Assembly (NCBI GenBank): GCA_028456385.1
Contig: JALNQF010000009.1
Location: 496,001-560,000 of the forward strand
Length of the DNA stretch: 64,000 nt
From: Ophiosphaerella korrae
Taxonomy: Eukaryota > Ascomycota > Dothideomycetes > Pleosporales > Phaeosphaeriaceae
Direction of reading: 5' to 3'
How positions within the stretch are numbered: position 1 is the first letter of the stretch; the number at the start of each line of letters is the position of its first letter. The position numbers and the translations under genes were made by a program. This document shows positions 46,234 through 58,270 of the stretch, piece after piece. The notes under the pieces were generated by a model, which was given only the letters and a program-made list of their open reading frames with translations, was not told where the DNA came from and did no database searches.

Positions 46234-49200
46234 CTATCTCTCTTTCTAGGTAAGTCTTTATTTATCTATCCTAGGGCTAGAGTTATTAGTCTAGTTTCTT
46301 TATTAATATAGAGTTCTTTATCTTTTTTTATACTTATTTTATCTATATATTATTACTATCTTCTTACTAATTATATATTACGTAATAGTATTAAAATATT
46401 TCTTTATTTTTATTATACTTCTCTTAAATTAAACTCTAAGTCTTTTCTTTATATTATTTCTATAAATAATAGTAGAGCTTATAAGGTATATATTTATATA
46501 AATATACGTAGTTCTTATAACGTATCTAGTATCTCTCTTTCTAAGTATACGTTTATTATACTTATTCTTACGTCTAGGCTTAATAATAATAGGGAAAGCT
46601 ATTAACTAAACTTAAGAGAAATTACTATCTTAAATTATAGAGGCTAAAGCTAAGCGTAAGTATATCTAAAAGCTTACGTAGAGTAAGCTAGTAGAGAATT
46701 AAGCTTATTTCTCTTATCTTTATAAGATAAAGGCTTTAAATAATAAGAAATTAGCTAAATAGTTAGTAGCTCTAGAAGCTAAGCTAGACTTAGATAAAGC
46801 GTTTATTATAGTAAATTGTATATTAGACGTTCTTATTATCTTTCTATCTATTATTAGTAATATTAGTTCTCTTAGTTTACTACTAAGTAGTCTAGAAGGT
46901 TTTAATTTTAGAACTCTTCTAGTTTCTTAGAGTAGTTAAGGTTATCTTCTAGTTCCTATATTTTTTCTTATAGTTGTCTTTTCTTATCTATACTTATCTA
47001 TTCTACTAAGTAGTAGTTTCTTCTATTATAGAATTAATATACTAGGATTTCTTTAACTTCTTATTCTTCTTATTCTCTATACGTGTCTACTTTATATACT
47101 AGTAGTTTTACCTTTTATAGTACTTATTCTAGTAGAGCTATATAGAATATTAGGTATATCTTTATCTTATTAGGTAGTTTTAATTTAAATATAACTAGTA
47201 TAACTTCTTTCTTAATTTTATATAGTCTTATCTTAATATAGTCTAGTTTTAAGCTAGGTTATTTACTCTTAATATTCTTTCTAACTAACTATACTTTTTC
47301 TTTCTCTCTAAATTAAAGTCTTTCTTTATATTTCTTATTATAGTATTTTACTATTCTATTATATAGAAACTCTATATCTTATCTTAGTTAGTTATATATA
47401 TTTCTAAGTCTATTAGTAAAATTTTCTCCTCTTAGAGACTAGAATATCTAGTTTCTTAGTATCTAGTATATATTAGGCTCAAATCTATAGTTTATAAAGA
47501 AAGGTAATACTTTTATTACTATATTCTTTACGCTATTATATACTAACTATACTATAGGTAGTAGTTATACCTAATTATTTTAGTTGTAGTTAAAGTAGTA
47601 TCTTAAGTATTGTTCTACTATCTAATTTATTTATTCTAACTATCTATCTATTTATAAGTAGTATACTGTAGATATTATATATTTAATTCTTAATTACGCT
47701 ATTATTATTCTTTATAGTTTTAATATAAATTGTATATCTCTATTTATAATAATTTTATCTAGTAGTCTATACTAACTAATTATAGTTCCTAGAACTTAGT
47801 ATATAGTAACTTCTATTCTACTCTTTTCTTTATATAGTTAGAAGTATATATACTTTATAAGTTTATCTACTATTATTAGGATTCTATTATACTTAATTCT
47901 TAATACTAGGTCTTTTAATTTAGGTAGCTTTATAATAAAGTCTATTGTATTAACTCTTTATAGTTATTCTAGTATTTCTACTAGTTATAGTATCTTGTAT
48001 AGTACGTATCTATTATATTTATTTCTTTAGTATTCTATACAATCTCTTAGTACTTCTATTACTAGCTACCTTGCTTTTAGAATATAATAGTCTTGTAGTA
48101 GTCTATTAAGGGTTTTATCTATTCCTTAGTATCTATATACTAGTAATTTGTAGAATTATTATATAAATTCTCTTTAAATTCTTCTTAGGATATACGTTCT
48201 TCTATAAGCTTATATAAATCCTTCTTAGATTTCTAGTTTCTTTATTTCTTTAGATACTTCTTTTGTTACTTTCTAAATCTATTTATCTAGCTTATTACTT
48301 ATTCTTTTAAGTGTTATAGCTATTTTAGGTATATTTAGAACTAAGTGTCCTTCTTTATTCTTAATTAAGACTATACTAGTAGTATTTACTTCTTCTTATA
48401 AATCTAGTCTTCTACTAAGAGTATTTATAAATTAGTTATCTTTCTCTTTTATATATATAATTTCTATATTAAATATTAATAGGAATTCCTACTATCTTAT
48501 ATATTACTATAATAGTTCTTTATTTATTATAAATCCTATAAGATTCTTATAATCTATATAGACTTTTATCTAATATTTTACTCCTTGTAAGTATACTCTC
48601 TATTATTTAAATACTTTATAGATTACTAGTATCTCTTTATTATAGATTAAGTAGTTAAGTTCTACTATTTTTATTTTCTTAGAGAAGTATTTAACTAAGT
48701 ATTCTTTTCTAGTCTCTAGGTCCTCTTATATTAGTGCTATTCTATAGACTAAGTTAGATACGTCTATTTTTACTATTACTAGTAGGTCTAGGTTATATAT
48801 TCTAATAACTAGGTTTTCTATAAACTTTTTCTTAATTTTCTTAAATACTTTATTATATTCCTTAGTCTATTTAAATAGTATATCTTTCTTTATAAGTCTT
48901 ATTATTAGTTCTATATCTTTAGACTATCTTATTATTAACTTTCTATAAAAGTTTACTAGTCTATAGAACTATTATACCTTTTTTAAGTTCTTTAGTGTTA
49001 GCTATTTGTTAATTAATCTAATCTTTTCTAAGTTAATCTTAATTTTTCCTAGTTTAATAATAAATCTAAGGAAATCTATTTTTTTTATATAGAATTTGTA
49101 TTTTCTTATCTTAAGGAATAGTTTATTTTCTACTAGTTTCTCTAGTACCTTATATATATATTGTACGTATTTTTCTTCTATTTCTAAGAATATAAAGATA

Positions 49201-52200
49201 TTGTCTAAGTATATAAATATAAATACGTCTAAGTACTCTCTTAGTACTATATTAATTTTTTCTTAGAATACTACTAGTGCGTTTATTAAGCTAAATAGTA
49301 TAACTAAGTATTTATATAGTTTATACTATATTCTAAATACTATCTTCTACTTATTACCTTTTTTAATTCTAATCTAGTAGTAAGTGTTCTAGATATCTAG
49401 CTTTATAAAGATCTTTACTCTTTATAGTTTATTTTATATCTTATCTATTTATAGTAATAGGTATTAGTTCTTATTTATAATTACGTTAGTTTTTCTAAAA
49501 TCTACGTAAAGTCTTTTATTACTAGTTCTCTTTTTATCTACAAATATAAGTCTATATACTACTAAAGATTTAGATTCTTTTATTTATCTCTTTTTTATTA
49601 CTTTTTAAATAAATACTTATTTAATTTTAGATTCTTTTTCTATTTTTTAGTAGACTAGGCTCTATCTTACGTCTTTATCTTCTTTTAGATCTATCGCTAA
49701 GTCCTATAGTTAATATTCTAAGAAGTAATCTTCTAGTTCTATAAGCTATTCTTCTTACTTCTTATATTCTTCTAGGAATTTTACTTTATAGGTGTTTATG
49801 TTAGCTTTTAACGTATCTATTCTAAAGTAGTTAATCTTTCCTATTCTCTAATTAATATATAGGTTAGTTATTTATAACTATAGTATTCCTAATATTATAT
49901 CTTACTTGTTATTAATTATTGTTATATCTATAACTATATTCTTAATTATTATTCCTTCTAGTTCTAATATAGAGAGAACTATTTTAAACCTAATAGGTTC
50001 TTAGAATAGTTTTCTTTTAATTGTACTTAATTATCTAAGATATTTCTTTATTATATATTTTATTCTCTATATTTCTATAAACTTCTTTAATATAAAGTTT
50101 CTTGTAGCTCTACTATTAATTATTAATTATACTTTCTTTTTTTAGTATATACTTGTTTTTATAATATATAGGCCTTTTATACTTTTTAGTTATTCTTACT
50201 TAGGTATTTTTGTAAATTATCTATTTTTCTAGAGCTATAGCTCTACTTAGAGTTTATATTCTTTTTATTTTAAGTATTTATTATTTATATACTTATACTA
50301 TAGTCTTCTATAGATATATTTCTTTAATAGTTTTAGGCCTAGTTTTACTACTACGTATCTATCTTCTAGGATTATTTTCTATCTTTAGATATCTTTTACT
50401 ATAATTACTCTTATATAATTATAGCCTTTTCTTTATATAGGCTATATATTATTATTTACTTTAGGGTTTCTATATATAATATAATTCTTATCTAGGTATA
50501 ATATCTATAATACTTTAAAGTATACTAGATATTTTAGGTCTATTATTTTATTATCTCCTTCTTAGTATTTGTCTTTTCTAGGTGTATCTATTATTAGGAT
50601 ATAGTATACTACTAGTACTTTAGGTATATAGGCTTTATTAATCTATTATATCTTTCTTATAAAGTATTACTATTCTCTTTATATAAGTATTCTTCTTACT
50701 ATAACTATATATTACTTTATCTATTCTTAAAATAGTATAAACTTTATTTTTTTAGAGTTACGTTCTTTTTAGTCTTTATATACTTCCTCTATACTTATAA
50801 CTATTAAGTATATTTAAATAAATTTTTATTCTTTATTTTGTTCCTCTATATCTATTATTATATAGCTATTATAGCTATATATTATTAGCTAGGTATATTT
50901 TATACTTTTTATACTTACTTGTTTTTTACTTCCTTATAGTCCTTTAGAGGTAGTTGTAGTAGTCTCTTTATCTAGTACTATTCCTTTAGCCTAGATTAAT
51001 AGTACTAGAGGCTCTTCTCTTTCTAAGTCTTCTATTAGTAAGTCTATTACTTAGGCTATTTCTTCTAGCTAAGCTTTTATTCTCTCTTTTATTATAGCTA
51101 CTTTATATCTCTATCTCTATAGAAATTATACTACTCTCTATTTACTAGAAAAGTATATATAGTAGTTATTATTATAATAAAAGGTCTAATAGAGTATTAC
51201 GTATTATACTTCTTTACTCTTAGCTACTTTCTCTTAAGGTTTAACCTATACTTATAGTACTTCCTTCTTTTTCTTAGTTATTTTTAACTAAGTTTCTTTA
51301 TCTTTCTTTTAGTTCTTACTTCTATAATCTTTTATAAAGTATCCTAGTTTCTTGTATTTATAATATACTATATCTTTCTTTTATTTTAATTAGTAGTTCT
51401 TTACGTAATAGCCTAGTTTACTATAGTTAAAGTACGTAAAGTCTTTGTTTTTTTTTCTCTTTTTATCTTTGTTTATGTTAAGGACTATAGGGTCTCCCTT
51501 GTTATAACTCTAGGTATAGCCTCTATATTTATTCTTCTTCTATTCTCGAAGATTATTATTAATTTAGAATACTTGTTACTTTAGAGCTTCTAATATTTAT
51601 AGTTTCTCTATATAGATTATTTTGTCTTAAATCTTAGAGTTTAGTCCTTGTTTAAATTGTAATATTAGGGCTAATTTATTCTATTCTATATTTTGTAATA
51701 GTTATTTAAACTATAATATATATTCTAGAATACTCTTACTTTATATAAGTCTTTTAAGTCTTTTTTTAGCTTGTTAGGTAATATCTATATCCTTAAATAC
51801 TACTCTTATTTGTTTAGTAAAGTATTTATAACTTCTAAAGATAGCTCTAGTTTTATCTTTCTAGGTTATTAGAGAGTATATTGTATAGTTAGTCTAGTAA
51901 GGTTTATACTATCTTATTATATCTTCTTTAAGATATAGTCTAATATATATTACCTTCTTTTCTTCTATATTAAAGTATAGTACTTATATATCTATTTAGA
52001 GTTATGCTAAAGCTATAAAGGGTCTTAATTTTTCTTTTATTCTATTAAACTTTTTAAAGATAAGTATCTTTAGTAGTTTCTTTATTGTACTTATTTCTAG
52101 GCGTTATATAATTAGTTCTATCTAATTTTAACCTTTAATAATAGCCTTAATCTATACTTTGTTCTACTTTACGTAATCTTATAGTTCTTTATTCTACGTT

Positions 52201-52404
52201 TCTAAAGTATTAATTACTATTTTTATATCTTCTTTATTAGAGATTAAGTTATTAATTCTATTCTTAATTATTTCTTATATAGTGCTATTAGACTTATAAC
52301 TACTCTTAGGGGCTTTACTTATTTTAGTTAAACTATCTACTACTATATTAGCTAGACTATGCGTTACTTACGCTTTACTTTTTATAATAACTAAATTAGT
52401 AAGG
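46234..52404 (-). pseudogene. R5 gag-pol and post-pol segment (RIP-dead)
   Basis: Minus strand. Nucleocapsid knuckle at about 51398-51436 (Cys to Tyr), protease region at about 50560-51100, reverse-transcriptase box YLDN at 49200-49211, RNase H, integrase at about 47500-48250, chromodomain at about 46920-47110, then the post-pol segment (46234 to about 46915). More heavily mutated than R4. Confidence 0.85.
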
Positions 52405-52807
52405 TATAACTAGCTTCCTATTGTTAACTATAGGAGCCTGTCTTAGAAGAGGTTAGTAGATTACAAAGTAATAATAAAGTTCGTGTTAGGATTTATAATA
52501 ACTATCTTGTATTAGCGTTCTATAGTTAAAGGATTAAATTACTAATACTATCTTAATAATATATATTACTACTAACTATATACTTGTTATAATCTATAAT
52601 CTATAGTTACTAAGACTAGTAGATTGTAGATTATACTAATCTATAATCTATTAATGCTAAGAGTTTATAGATTATAGATTATCCTAGGTATCCTAATTAT
52701 GTGTAGTTTCCTAATTAAGATCGTTACCCTACTCGTCTTATACTTCGTTAGCACCTAAGTTAGGACTAATTAGTTCTATCTCGATTTCTTCTATTACTCT
52801 TGTAATA
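52405..52807 (-). repeat. R5 5' LTR (403 bp, 27-bp deletion)
   Basis: The deletion joins two AACTAT direct repeats that are 21 bp apart in the intact partner. Confidence 0.87.
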
Positions 52808-52812
52808 ATTAT

Positions 52813-52901
52813 ACAATTACTATACGAGCTTTTACTATTAACTTCTAATCTACTAATACCCTTTAGGTATTAAGAAGTTAACTCTAGTAACACCTATTAT
52901 A
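52813..52901 (+). repeat. R2 3' LTR, right part
   Basis: Resumes R2's LTR after R5 and its TSD; ends CCTATTATA, then TSD CCTTA (52902-52906). Confidence 0.87.
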
Positions 52902-52906
52902 CCTTA

Positions 52907-54242
52907 ACTATAACTAGAATAATTAGGTATAGCTACTACTTATAGTATAGTTAGTATATAATAGCGTAAAGAATATAGTAATAAGAATATTACTCTTCTT
53001 TATAAATTATAGATTTAACCTAAGTATATATAAAATACTAAGATTAAAGATATCTTAGTCTCTAAGAAGAGAAAACTTTACTAATAAACTTAAAAATATA
53101 TATAACTAATTAAGATAAGACGTAGAGTTTCTATATAATTAAATAGCAAAGTACTATAATAAGAAATATAAAGAGGGACCCTAATTTAAAAAGAGAGAAA
53201 AAGTATAGTTAGTATAAAAAAATATTAAAAGTAAGAGACTAAGTTTAAAATTAGACTACGTTAAGATAAAACTATATAAAATTAAGAAAGAAGTTACACT
53301 AGTTATATTTAAATTAAAACTACTAAATAAAATAAAGATATACCTAACCTTCTATATAGTACTACTTAAGATAGTACTATAAAATATAGAACTACTAGTA
53401 TATAAAGTAGATACGTATAGAGAATAAGAAGAATAAGAAGTTAAAAAAATCTTAGTATATTAGCTCTATAATAGTAGAAACTATTACCTAGTAAAATAGA
53501 TAGGTATAGATAAAAAAGGGAAACTATAGGAAAATATATAAGAACTAGAAGATAACCTTAACTACTTTAAGAAACTAGAGGAGTTCTAAAATTAAAACTC
53601 TCTAGAGCGCCTTATAGTAAACTAAGAAAATTAGTACTACTAATAATAAATAGAGAGACGTTAAGAATATCTAATATAATAAGAGCTAGAGTAGCCTCTA
53701 TAGTATCTTTAAGATCTATCTTAGCTTCTAAAGTATAAGACTATTTAGATAATTTAGTGTTATTATAAGCTTTTATCTTATAAAGATACTTAATATAAGA
53801 ATAAAGATCTACTAGCTTATAAAGAGTTAGCTTATACTTAGCCTTAGTAGTAGTAAGCTATAATAATAGTATCTTTTAAGCCTAGTTAATAGCTCGCCTT
53901 ATATAATTTAGTAAGAAGAGACTACGTAGAAATTAAATACTTATACTCTACAAGAAAGATACCTAAAAGAGTATATTTATATTAAATATTAGTAAGGATA
54001 TACTTACTATAATATTTACTATCTTTTAAAGATATAAGATAAGTAAGCTTTAGATAAGTATAACAAGTATAAAGAAATATTTTAACTCTATTACAAGTAA
54101 TATAAGTAACTAGAAGAAGTTTATTATAGTTAGAATAAGAAGATATAAAAGATAATAAAGAACTAGAAATAAATAAAAACACTAGACTAATAACTTTAGG
54201 CCTAAGGCAAGGAAATAAGAACTTACCTAAAGAGAAGAATAG
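52907..54242 (+). pseudogene. R1 integrase C-terminus, chromodomain and post-pol segment
   Basis: Continues R1's integrase from 24886 (NYNQNN, then YNSVKNIVIRILLFF). A chromodomain lies at about 53410-53585 (VKKILVYQLYNSRNYYLVKQIG...LEDNLNY.KKLEEF; the aromatic-cage Trp positions are now stops). The ~650-bp post-pol segment ends in AGAGAAGAATAG before the 3' LTR. Confidence 0.83.
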
Positions 54243-54683
54243 TATTATAGCTATAATAAGAGAAAGCTAATTAGAGCTAATTAGCCCTACTATAGATAAT
54301 AACAACGTATATAACCTATAAGGTAATAAACTTAATTAGAAAACTAACTATAATAGAGATACGTAATAAATTTATAATTTACAATCTTAGTAAATATAAA
54401 GTATAAATTTAAGTACGTAATAAATTTGTAATTCGCGATCTTAGTAAACACAAAGTACAAAGCTAGCTAAGAAGTATAGGTATATAGTTAGTAGTAACGC
54501 GTATTATTAGGATACTATTAGTAATTTAATTATTAACTACAAGTAATAATACTAAGATAGTTGTAAAATATCTTCTATTGTTTATAGCTTATTATAGATT
54601 ACTATACGAGCTTTTACTATTACTTTATAATCTACTAATACCTTTTAGGCTATTAGGAAGTCGACTCTAGTAAGCTAGTAATA
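54243..54683 (+). repeat. R1 3' LTR (441 bp)
   Basis: Same length as the 5' copy and carries the same tandem duplication (ACGTAATAAAT units). Confidence 0.88.
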
Positions 54684-56036
54684 ATAGGCTATCCCTTCTA
54701 GCTATACTTTTATTCTACTTTCTTTTATTACTACTACTTTATTTTTCTATAAGAACTATCTTACTTTCTACTTACTAGAAAGAGATATATATAGTAGTTA
54801 TTATTATAATAAAATATCTAATTAAGTATTACGTATTATATTTCTTTACTTTTAGCTACTTTCTCTTAAGGTTTAGCTTATACTTTTAGTACTTCTTTTC
54901 TTTCTTTAGTTATCTTTAACTAGGTTTCTTTATCTTTTTTAAGATCTTTACTTCTATAGTCTTTTATAAAGTATTCTAGTTTCTTATATTTATAATATAA
55001 TATATTATTTTTCTTTAACTAATAATTTTTTACGTAGTAGCTATTCTTACTATAGTTAAAGTACGTAAAGTTTTTATTCTTCTTCTTTCTTCTATCCTTA
55101 TTAGTATTAAGGATTATAAGGTCTCTCTTATTATAGTTCTAAGTAGGCCCTCTATACTTATTCTTCTTCTATTCTTAAAAATTATTATTAATTTATATTA
55201 CTTATTACTTTAAAGCTTCTAGTATTCTTAGTTTTTCTATATAGATTATTTTATATTAGATTTTTAAGTTTAATCCTTATTTAAATTGTAATATTAGAGA
55301 TAGTTTATTCTATTCTATATTCTATAATAGTTATTTAAACTATAATACGTATTCTAGAATACTCTTATATTACGTAAGCTTCTTAAGCCTATCTTTAGCC
55401 TATTAGGTAATATTTATATCTCTAAACGCTACTCTTATTTATTTTATAAAGTATTTATAACTTCTAAAGATAGCTCTTATTTTATCTTTTTATATTCTTA
55501 GAGTATATATTATATAATCTATCTAGTAAGGTTTAAACTATCTTATTATATCTTCTTTAAGGTATATTCTAATATATATTACTATTTTATCTTCTTTATT
55601 AAAGTATAGTACTTATATATTAATCTAGAGTTATACTAATACTATAAAGAGTCTTATTCTTTTTCTTATTCTATTAAACTTCTTAAGTATAAGTATCTTA
55701 AGTAGTTTCTTTATTATACTTATTTCTAATCTTTAGGTAATCTATTCTATCTAGTTTTATTCTTCTATAATAGTCTTAATTTATACTTTATTTTATTTTA
55801 TATAGTCTTGTAGTTCTTTATACTATATTTCTAAAGTATTAATTACTATATTTATATCTTTTTTTTCTAAGATTAAGTTATTTAAGTAGTCTTTAATTAC
55901 TTTCTATATAGTATTATCTAATTTATAACTACTTAGAGGTACTTTACCTACTTTTTTAGTTAAGCTTTCTACTATTATATTAGCTAGACTATATACTACT
56001 TATACTTTACTTCTTCTAATAACTAAATTAGTAAAG
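54684..56036 (-). pseudogene. R0a gag region, right of R1
   Basis: Continues 19046-19631 across R1. Contains the former nucleocapsid knuckle at about 55030-55075 (minus) and the gag start side next to the LTR. Very heavily mutated. Confidence 0.78.
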
Positions 56037-56390
56037 TATAATAGGTTATCTAATATTAACTATAGTAACTATTAAAGGTTATTAGTAGATTAGAAGGTAA
56101 TAACAAAAGCTTATATTATAATTAAGTAATAACTATAAATAATAGTTAATTTATATATACAATATTAAGTATTAGTATTCTAGGTTAAAGATTAGATTAC
56201 TAATACTATCTTAATAATACGTATCCTAGTAACTATATACTTCTAGTAATCTATTTATATAACTTTATAGATTACTTTACGTCTTATATATTTAAATTAT
56301 AGGTTATTACTCTACTTATCTTATACTTTGTTAGTACCTAAGTTAGAACTAATTAGTTCTATCTTAATTTCTCTTATTACACCTATAATA
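56037..56390 (-). repeat. R0a 5' LTR (354 bp)
   Basis: In element sense it begins TATTATAGGTGTAATAAGAG and aligns with the R2 LTR start; its length is shortened by internal losses. R0a's 3' LTR was not found, so the element is truncated on its far side. Confidence 0.75.
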
Positions 56391-57697
56391 TTATCTCTTT
56401 AAGCTAATCTTAAATTCTTTCTTTTATTACTACTACTTTATTTTTCTATAAGAACTATCTTACTTTATATTTTCTAAAAAAGTATATATAGTAGTTATTA
56501 TTATAACAAAAGGTCTAATTAAGTATTACGTACTATATCTCTCTAGTTACTATTACTTTCTCTTAGAGTTTAGTTTATACTTTACGTATTTCTTTCTTAT
56601 CTTTAGTTATCTTTAACTAAGCTTCTTTTTTTTTCTTAGGATCTTTACTTCTATAGTCTTTTATAAAGTACTTTAGTTCTTTATATTTATAATATACTAT
56701 ATCTTTCTACTTTAATTAGTAGTCTTTTACGTAGTAGCCTTTTTTACTATAGTTAAAATATATAAAGTCTTTATTTTTCTTTTTACTATCTTTATTAGTA
56801 TCTAGTATTATAGAGTCTTTACTATTATAATTTCTATAATATCTACTATATTTATATATTTTCTATTCTTAGAAATTATTATCTACTTATATTACTTATC
56901 TTTTTAAAGCTACTAATATACTTAGTTTTTCTATCTAAATTAATTTGTATTAGATATTCTCCTTTAATATTTGTTTAAATCTTAATATAAAGGATAGTTT
57001 ATTCTATTTAGTATTCTATAATAGTTGTTTAAATTCTAATATATATTCTAAAATGCTTTTTTATTACTTAAGCCTTTTAAGTTTTTTTTTACTTATTAGG
57101 TAATATCTATATCCCTAAATCCTACTCTTATTCTTTATATAAAGTATTTATAACTTCTAAAAATAGCTATTATCTTATCTTTCTTTATTTATAGCGCTCT
57201 TAGGCTATAGTCTATCTAATAAGGTTTAAACTATCTTATAGCTTTTCCTTTTAAGTATTTTCTAATATATATAACCTTCTTTTCTTCTATATTAAAGTAT
57301 AGTACTTATACTTTTATCTATAGTTATATAAAAGCTAAGAAAGTCTTAGTTCTTTTTTTATTCTATTAAACTTTTTAAGTATAAGTATTTTAGGTAGTTT
57401 CTTTATTATACTTATCTCTAATCTCTAGGTAATTTATTCTATTTAGTTCTATCTTACTATAATAGCCTTAATTTAGACTTTATTTTAGTTAATATATTTC
57501 TATAGTTCTATATTCTATATTTCTAGAGCTTTAATTATAAGTTATATATCTCTCCTTTTAGTAATTAAGTTATTTAAGTATATTTTAACTACTACCTAGT
57601 TAGTTCTATCTAACTTATAACTACTTAGAGGTACTTTACTTCCTTTCTTAGTTAAGCTTTCTACTATCGTGTTAGCTTAGTAACTAGATTAGTATAG
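56391..57697 (-). pseudogene. R0b gag region (older relative)
   Basis: Minus-strand gag including the nucleocapsid region (about 56720-56765), collinear with R0a 54700-56036 but more diverged. It starts abruptly at the R0a LTR end, so R0a inserted into it or replaced the rest. Confidence 0.7.
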
Positions 57698-57829
57698 TAT
57701 AATAGGTTACCTATTATTAACTATAAGTAACTATTAAAGAAGTATAGTAGACTAAAAGTTAATAATAAAAGTACGTATAGTAATCTATAATAGACTATAA
57801 ATAATAGAATAATTTTTATAATATTAAGT
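57698..57829 (-). repeat. R0b 5' LTR fragment (132 bp), cut by R6
   Basis: TATAATAGGTTACC start matches other LTR ends; the rest should lie beyond R6, outside the window. Confidence 0.7.
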
Positions 57830-58270
57830 TGTTACAGTAGTAACAAGGGAAAGCTAATTTAAACTAATTAGCCCTACTATAGATAATAACAACACATACA
57901 ACCCGTAGAGCAACGAACTTAACTAAGAAGCTAACTACAATAGGGACACGTAATAAATTTGCAATTCGCGACCTTAGTAAATACAAAGTACAAATTTATT
58001 ACGTAATAAATTTACGATTCGCGATCTTAGTAAACACGAAGTACAAAGCTAGCTAAGAAGTATAGGTATATAGTTAGTAGCAATGCGCATTATTAAGATA
58101 GTATTAGCAATTTAATCTTTTAACTATAGAACGCTAATACAAGATAGTTGCGAAATATCTTTTATTGTTTATAGTTATTGCAGATTACCCCTAAGCTTTT
58201 ACTATTACCTCGTAATCTACTAACCTCTACTAGATAGGTACCTATAGTTAATAATAGGAGGCCTATTATA
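57830..58270 (+). repeat. R6 5' LTR (441 bp)
   Basis: TGTTACAGTAG...GGCCTATTATA. Holds a 53-bp tandem duplication (units at 57948 and 58001), the same type as the R1 LTR. Confidence 0.85.

Larger units (their letters stand above)
45804..52807 (-). mobile_element. R5: full-length chromovirus inside the R2 3' LTR
   Basis: LTRs 45804-46233 (430 bp) and 52405-52807 (403 bp). TSD ATTAT (45799-45803 and 52808-52812). Total 7,004 bp. The right LTR has lost 27 bp between two AACTAT repeats. Confidence 0.92.
24887..52901 (+). mobile_element. R2: full-length chromovirus inside R1
   Basis: 5' LTR 24887-25315 (429 bp); 3' LTR 45512-45803 plus 52813-52901 (381 bp, interrupted by R5). TSD CCTTA on both sides. 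Own length after removing R3 and R5 is about 6,986 bp. Internal sequence is split at 30833/44854 by R3. Confidence 0.9.
19632..54683 (+). mobile_element. R1: full-length Ty3/gypsy chromovirus, host of four nested insertions
   Basis: LTRs 19632-20072 and 54243-54683, both 441 bp, TGTTATA...TAACA (3' copy now TATTATA...TAATA). Flanking TSD ATAAG (19627-19631) and ATAGG (54684-54688), differing by one transition. Internal sequence is split by R2 at 24886/52907; without the insertion the element is about 7,032 bp. Inserted into the minus-strand relative R0a. Confidence 0.9.

Noticed and set aside
53982..54182. 66-codon minus-strand open frame
   Set aside because: Falls in the R1 post-pol segment; short and low-complexity in AT-rich DNA, so treated as part of that segment.
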